From contig CM059975.1 of assembly GCA_030490835.1 (NCBI GenBank), positions 8,437,579 to 8,501,578 of the forward strand: a stretch of DNA of 64,000 bases, given 5' to 3'. The translations under genes were made by a program, and so were the position numbers. Shown here piece after piece: positions 60,521 to 64,000 of the stretch (position 1 is the stretch's first letter; every line of letters begins with the position of its first letter). The notes under the pieces are model-generated. The model was not told where the DNA came from and did not search any database. It saw nothing but the letters and a program-made list of their open reading frames with translations. This DNA is from Annona cherimola (Eukaryota > Streptophyta > Magnoliopsida > Magnoliales > Annonaceae).

Positions 60521-63500
60521 GATATTAAAAATTACAAAAGGAATTCAACCTCATCCCATGGAATGCTTCGGAGCAATTAATTAAAGAAGCATGCAACGCA
60601 ACTTCACGTGGGATTTCAACGAACCACACGGCTACAACTTTTGAGGATTTGGTGGTTTGTTCTCATCATGACCCTTGACCACCACAATCTTCCTTCACAC
60701 TTTCGTCAGTGTAGTTGTGTAGTGTAGAGTAGCACGCGTTGCTATCATATCACGCCATTTAAAAAATCTAAATCTCTCCTCCACCATTATTCCAGTCAAC
60801 ATCATCTTCTTCCGACCTCATGCTTGATGTTGATGTTACTTAATGAATTCGACCTGAGTAATTAATGCTATTTCTAGCTGTGATTCCTTCAATTCCCAAT
60901 AGCTAGCTAAGTTGGTTTATATGCTAAGGGATAGTTTAGCCGCGCGGTGCACAAAAAGTTCTGCACTTATTTACCTCATCATGAAAGGTTGTATATTTGT
61001 GTTTAGATTAGATTTTGAAAAAAGTCTGTTTTTAAAAGTTTGTGCATAAAAAGTTAGAATTTTACTTTTCAATTATAATTACCTTTACAACTAATTTATC
61101 TATTTTTATTTTCTTTATTTATCATCGTTACTTTTATCATATCACATTACATCATTTTATCTCATTTTAAAAAAAATTTGTCAAAAGTTTTATCGTTTTA
61201 AGTACACATTCCAAACTTTTTCTACTAAAATTGAGTGCAGCCAAATAAGCTCTAAATTTGGTCTCAAAAAAAAAAAAAAAAATTTAGCCTTAGATAAATA
61301 TCATGGGCCTAAATAGCTAGATTCTTAAGAACACTAAATTAATTGGGCTGATCCCAAAAAACCAGCGACCCGTTTTTTTTTTTTTTTTTTTATCCCCTAT
61401 TTTGCAATTTCAATAGAAATTATCACTCAAACATCTAAAAGGAGACAAGTAGGATCTTTGAAATTTGGGTTGTTTTGGGTGATAGCGGGGGAAATCCATG
61501 ATGAGTGTTGATTTCAGTAAATGGAATTTGACGCAACTTTTATTCATATCATTAGACCTAGACCAATTAAGAATGTTTATAATAATTCAACGGGCCAGCC
61601 ACTCTTTGAAGGACAGGAATTGGCAGTGATTCATGATGGCCCATTTTCGGCTGTTAATTCCCAGTTGTCCCTTTGAAGAGCAAGCAATTCAGCAAAGCAT
61701 TGTCCAATTCATGAATTCTCCCAATCATGGTCTATCAATGGTGGGGGGCATAAAGACCAATTCCCCTTTACAAAATTGAAAATCTGAGCAGGCATGCGTG
61801 CCTCACTGCTTGTTGGTAGCGGAAAAATGGGTGACAGGAAAGGAAATGGTGGGCCTACCTCTTCTCCCATAAATTCCAGCCCTCTGCCTCTCACAAAGCT
61901 CCACTTGGGACTTTGGGTCGTCTGAGCCTCTTTCCTCTCTCTCGTTGCATGTGCAGCACTTTAGGCCTTGAAAGTTGAAACCCCATAAACAAACACAGCA
62001 ACTACTTGCATGTCCTGCCCTATGATACAAACGCCTAGCCCTTGTGCCCGCCCAAAAAACCATCATCGCCCTAGATTTCATCTGGGTATTTGGCCCACTT
62101 AATGGATGTACAGATGAATCACAAGATTAGATTGATGAAGGGTCCAGACCATGAAAATGGAAGGCGCATAAGGACAAGTGTGATGCACATGGGTGGCTAC
62201 AATTGGAAATAAAAGCGGGTCATTCTTCTCAATTGAAAATCGGTTGCTTTATAAAGAGATTCTTTGAGGGAAGCGCAAGCAATGAAAATAAATTTTTTTA
62301 AGAAAAAAAAAAAAATCTAAAATTAAAAGGTTTTGTCAGGATATCCAGGAGCCCCTCTTGTTGAATTTTCTTGGGGGACTAGTGTTCCATCATTTGTAGT
62401 CAAACTGATTATACGTCCTAGCATCAGCGTATCTTTCTTTTCCCTCCATTTTAGACCACTTTCCCTCCATTTTCTTGTGGGTGCATGGGAGAGAGACAGA
62501 GATGGCAGAATCATTGTGAACATTGAATGATCATTGGGCCCACCCTGGTGGGCACAAATAGCTACTCATCCATCTTTTGGGGATCGTACCTATAAGGTTA
62601 ATCTGTAAACCATTTGGATCATGGGAGGAAAACATTAGCAACCAAAACTCACCCTTGAAAGTTTCAAATACAAAAAAAAAAAATATATATATATATATAT
62701 ACGTAATGTGTTGAGGCTTATCTGGATGGTGCCGGAATAAAAGAAGGGTGTAATGGTTATCTATTTGCCTATCTTTGAAAATAATTTTGTTTTTATTTGT
62801 TACTTATCTTTATTTTCAATCATTTTAAATTTTTTATTCAAGAAATTTATTTCCTAACTTCTTTTTCTACTCCACTTTTTTTATTGTGTCCTCTTTTTAT
62901 TTTCTACTATATTAAAAAATTCCGAATAAAAATGAGAATCTATGAAATGTCAACTTTGTAAGATAGTGAGTTTTGACTTTAAGCAGGAATTTCACATTGT
63001 TGGAAGGTTTGTAATTTGATCGTATTTTGTATTTCTGATGTATTTATTTCTGCTTGTTCTATGCATGTGTACTTTGACTTTGATCGGATTATCTACATTG
63101 GATGAACAGATACCTAACAGATGTATGCTTCAATGGAGGGGTAACAAGGTTTTTGCCTCTACCCAACCTTAAACCCTAAACCTCTCTATCTTAAAACTCT
63201 ACATGCACTCATGTCAACCACTTAATCATCTAAGTTGTGACATATGCATGTGTACTTGAATAGAAAGGTGCTAAAGAATTTCTTTGTAAGAAATGTCACT
63301 TCATCTTAGTTAAGCATTTAAGGGTGATTGTGGTGAAACAAGAGTAAAATGAGAAAGAAAATATTTTAAAAAGTGCGATAGATATTGTATGAGAAAAGTA
63401 AAGTTGAAATAAATAAAATAGTTATGTGAGAAAATTATTAAAATATAAAGGTAAAGATGAAAAAATAAGGTTATTAGGTTGTTAAGATATCAAATTATTT

Positions 63501-64000
63501 TCGAGAGAATGTGTATGCATGGGTATACGAATTACATATTGAAAATTAATTAGTGATTACATGGCCCGTCAAACATATAGATCAAATCAAGCAAATGGAA
63601 GTCATCAAAGACACGTAAGTATTCAATAGTTGCAAAACGGTTGACTTATCAATTTTAGAAATTGGGTAGTAGTAGAGTGGTATTTTAAAACCATGAGAGA
63701 AATTATAGCAAAGGACAATAAGAGCTGACACACTGTAATGAACCCATTCTAAGCTTAATCAACAAATAGATTAGAATACAAAATATCTTCATCGAAACTT
63801 ATAAGTACGCAACATCTCTTAGCTTCCAACAATGTTGGACACGGGGTGAGCTTGAAGTAGATGATCACAACAATAGTGTTGTCTTTATTGGTTTTCTTTC
63901 ATCTTCTTTCCAACTTCTACATCATTGTGTATAGACTTGAGTGTAACCACATGGCAATAGAGGTCATTCAAGTGATTTTCATATCCCATTCATTTTAGAG
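60521..64000. other. Intergenic to the window end, no gene recognised
   Basis: Worn family 1 MITE-like tracts lie near 61000-61220, 62725-62940 and 63320-63490. Poly(T)/poly(A) and (TA)n tracts lie near 61270, 61374 and 62680. The less AT-rich stretch 61700-62100 is open on the minus strand for about 92 codons but resembles nothing I know. Confidence 0.4.

Noticed and set aside
61803..62081. 92-codon minus-strand frame with several cysteines as a zinc-finger gene
   Set aside because: Cysteine spacing fits no finger I know, and there are no flanking exons.

Overview
This is nuclear DNA from a flowering plant. The genes have many short exons with GT-AG introns and are separated by long AT-rich stretches full of small nonautonomous transposons. 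The proteins align with plant families recalled from memory: a plant-type PEX1, a plant CCT-motif protein and an At4g15545-like protein. The species cannot be named from the sequence; an Au-type SINE and tRNA-Met-primed TRIM elements fit angiosperms generally.

Layout. (1) About 1-14.6 kb, minus strand: PEX1, the peroxisomal AAA ATPase. Twelve coding exons (931 codons) are visible; the rest of the second ATPase domain lies beyond the left edge. Its introns carry a LINE tail, a decayed copy of one of its own exons, and nested MITEs. (2) 15.7-20.25 kb: a TRIM complex with one inverted unit, a palindromic junction, a nested 1.9-kb solo LTR and a run of six direct LTRs, all enclosed by a possible 5-bp target-site duplication. 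(3) 20.3-22.9 kb: AT-rich DNA with MITEs. (4) 23.1-27.7 kb, plus: a nine-exon coiled-coil protein gene of the At4g15545 type (338 aa) with an apparent GC-AG intron. (5) 27.7-37.4 kb: intergenic, MITEs and SINE-like relics. (6) 37.5-39.5 kb, plus: a five-exon CCT-motif gene (289 aa) with a TATA box. (7) 39.5-49.9 kb: intergenic, with a decayed zf-RVT/RNase H retroelement tail. (8) 49.9-54.1 kb, plus: a six-exon type II membrane protein resembling GT8 glycosyltransferases, whose last exon needs three +1 frame changes to read through. (9) 54.1-64 kb: intergenic, with a SINE, a G30 tract and MITE debris.

The four genes have unrelated roles (peroxisome import, a coiled-coil protein possibly linked to the ER, nuclear regulation, membrane-bound glycosyl transfer) and I see no functional cluster. 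The most unusual structure is the TRIM complex. All exon boundaries were drawn by hand from frame, splice signals and remembered family sequences; no database search was run.
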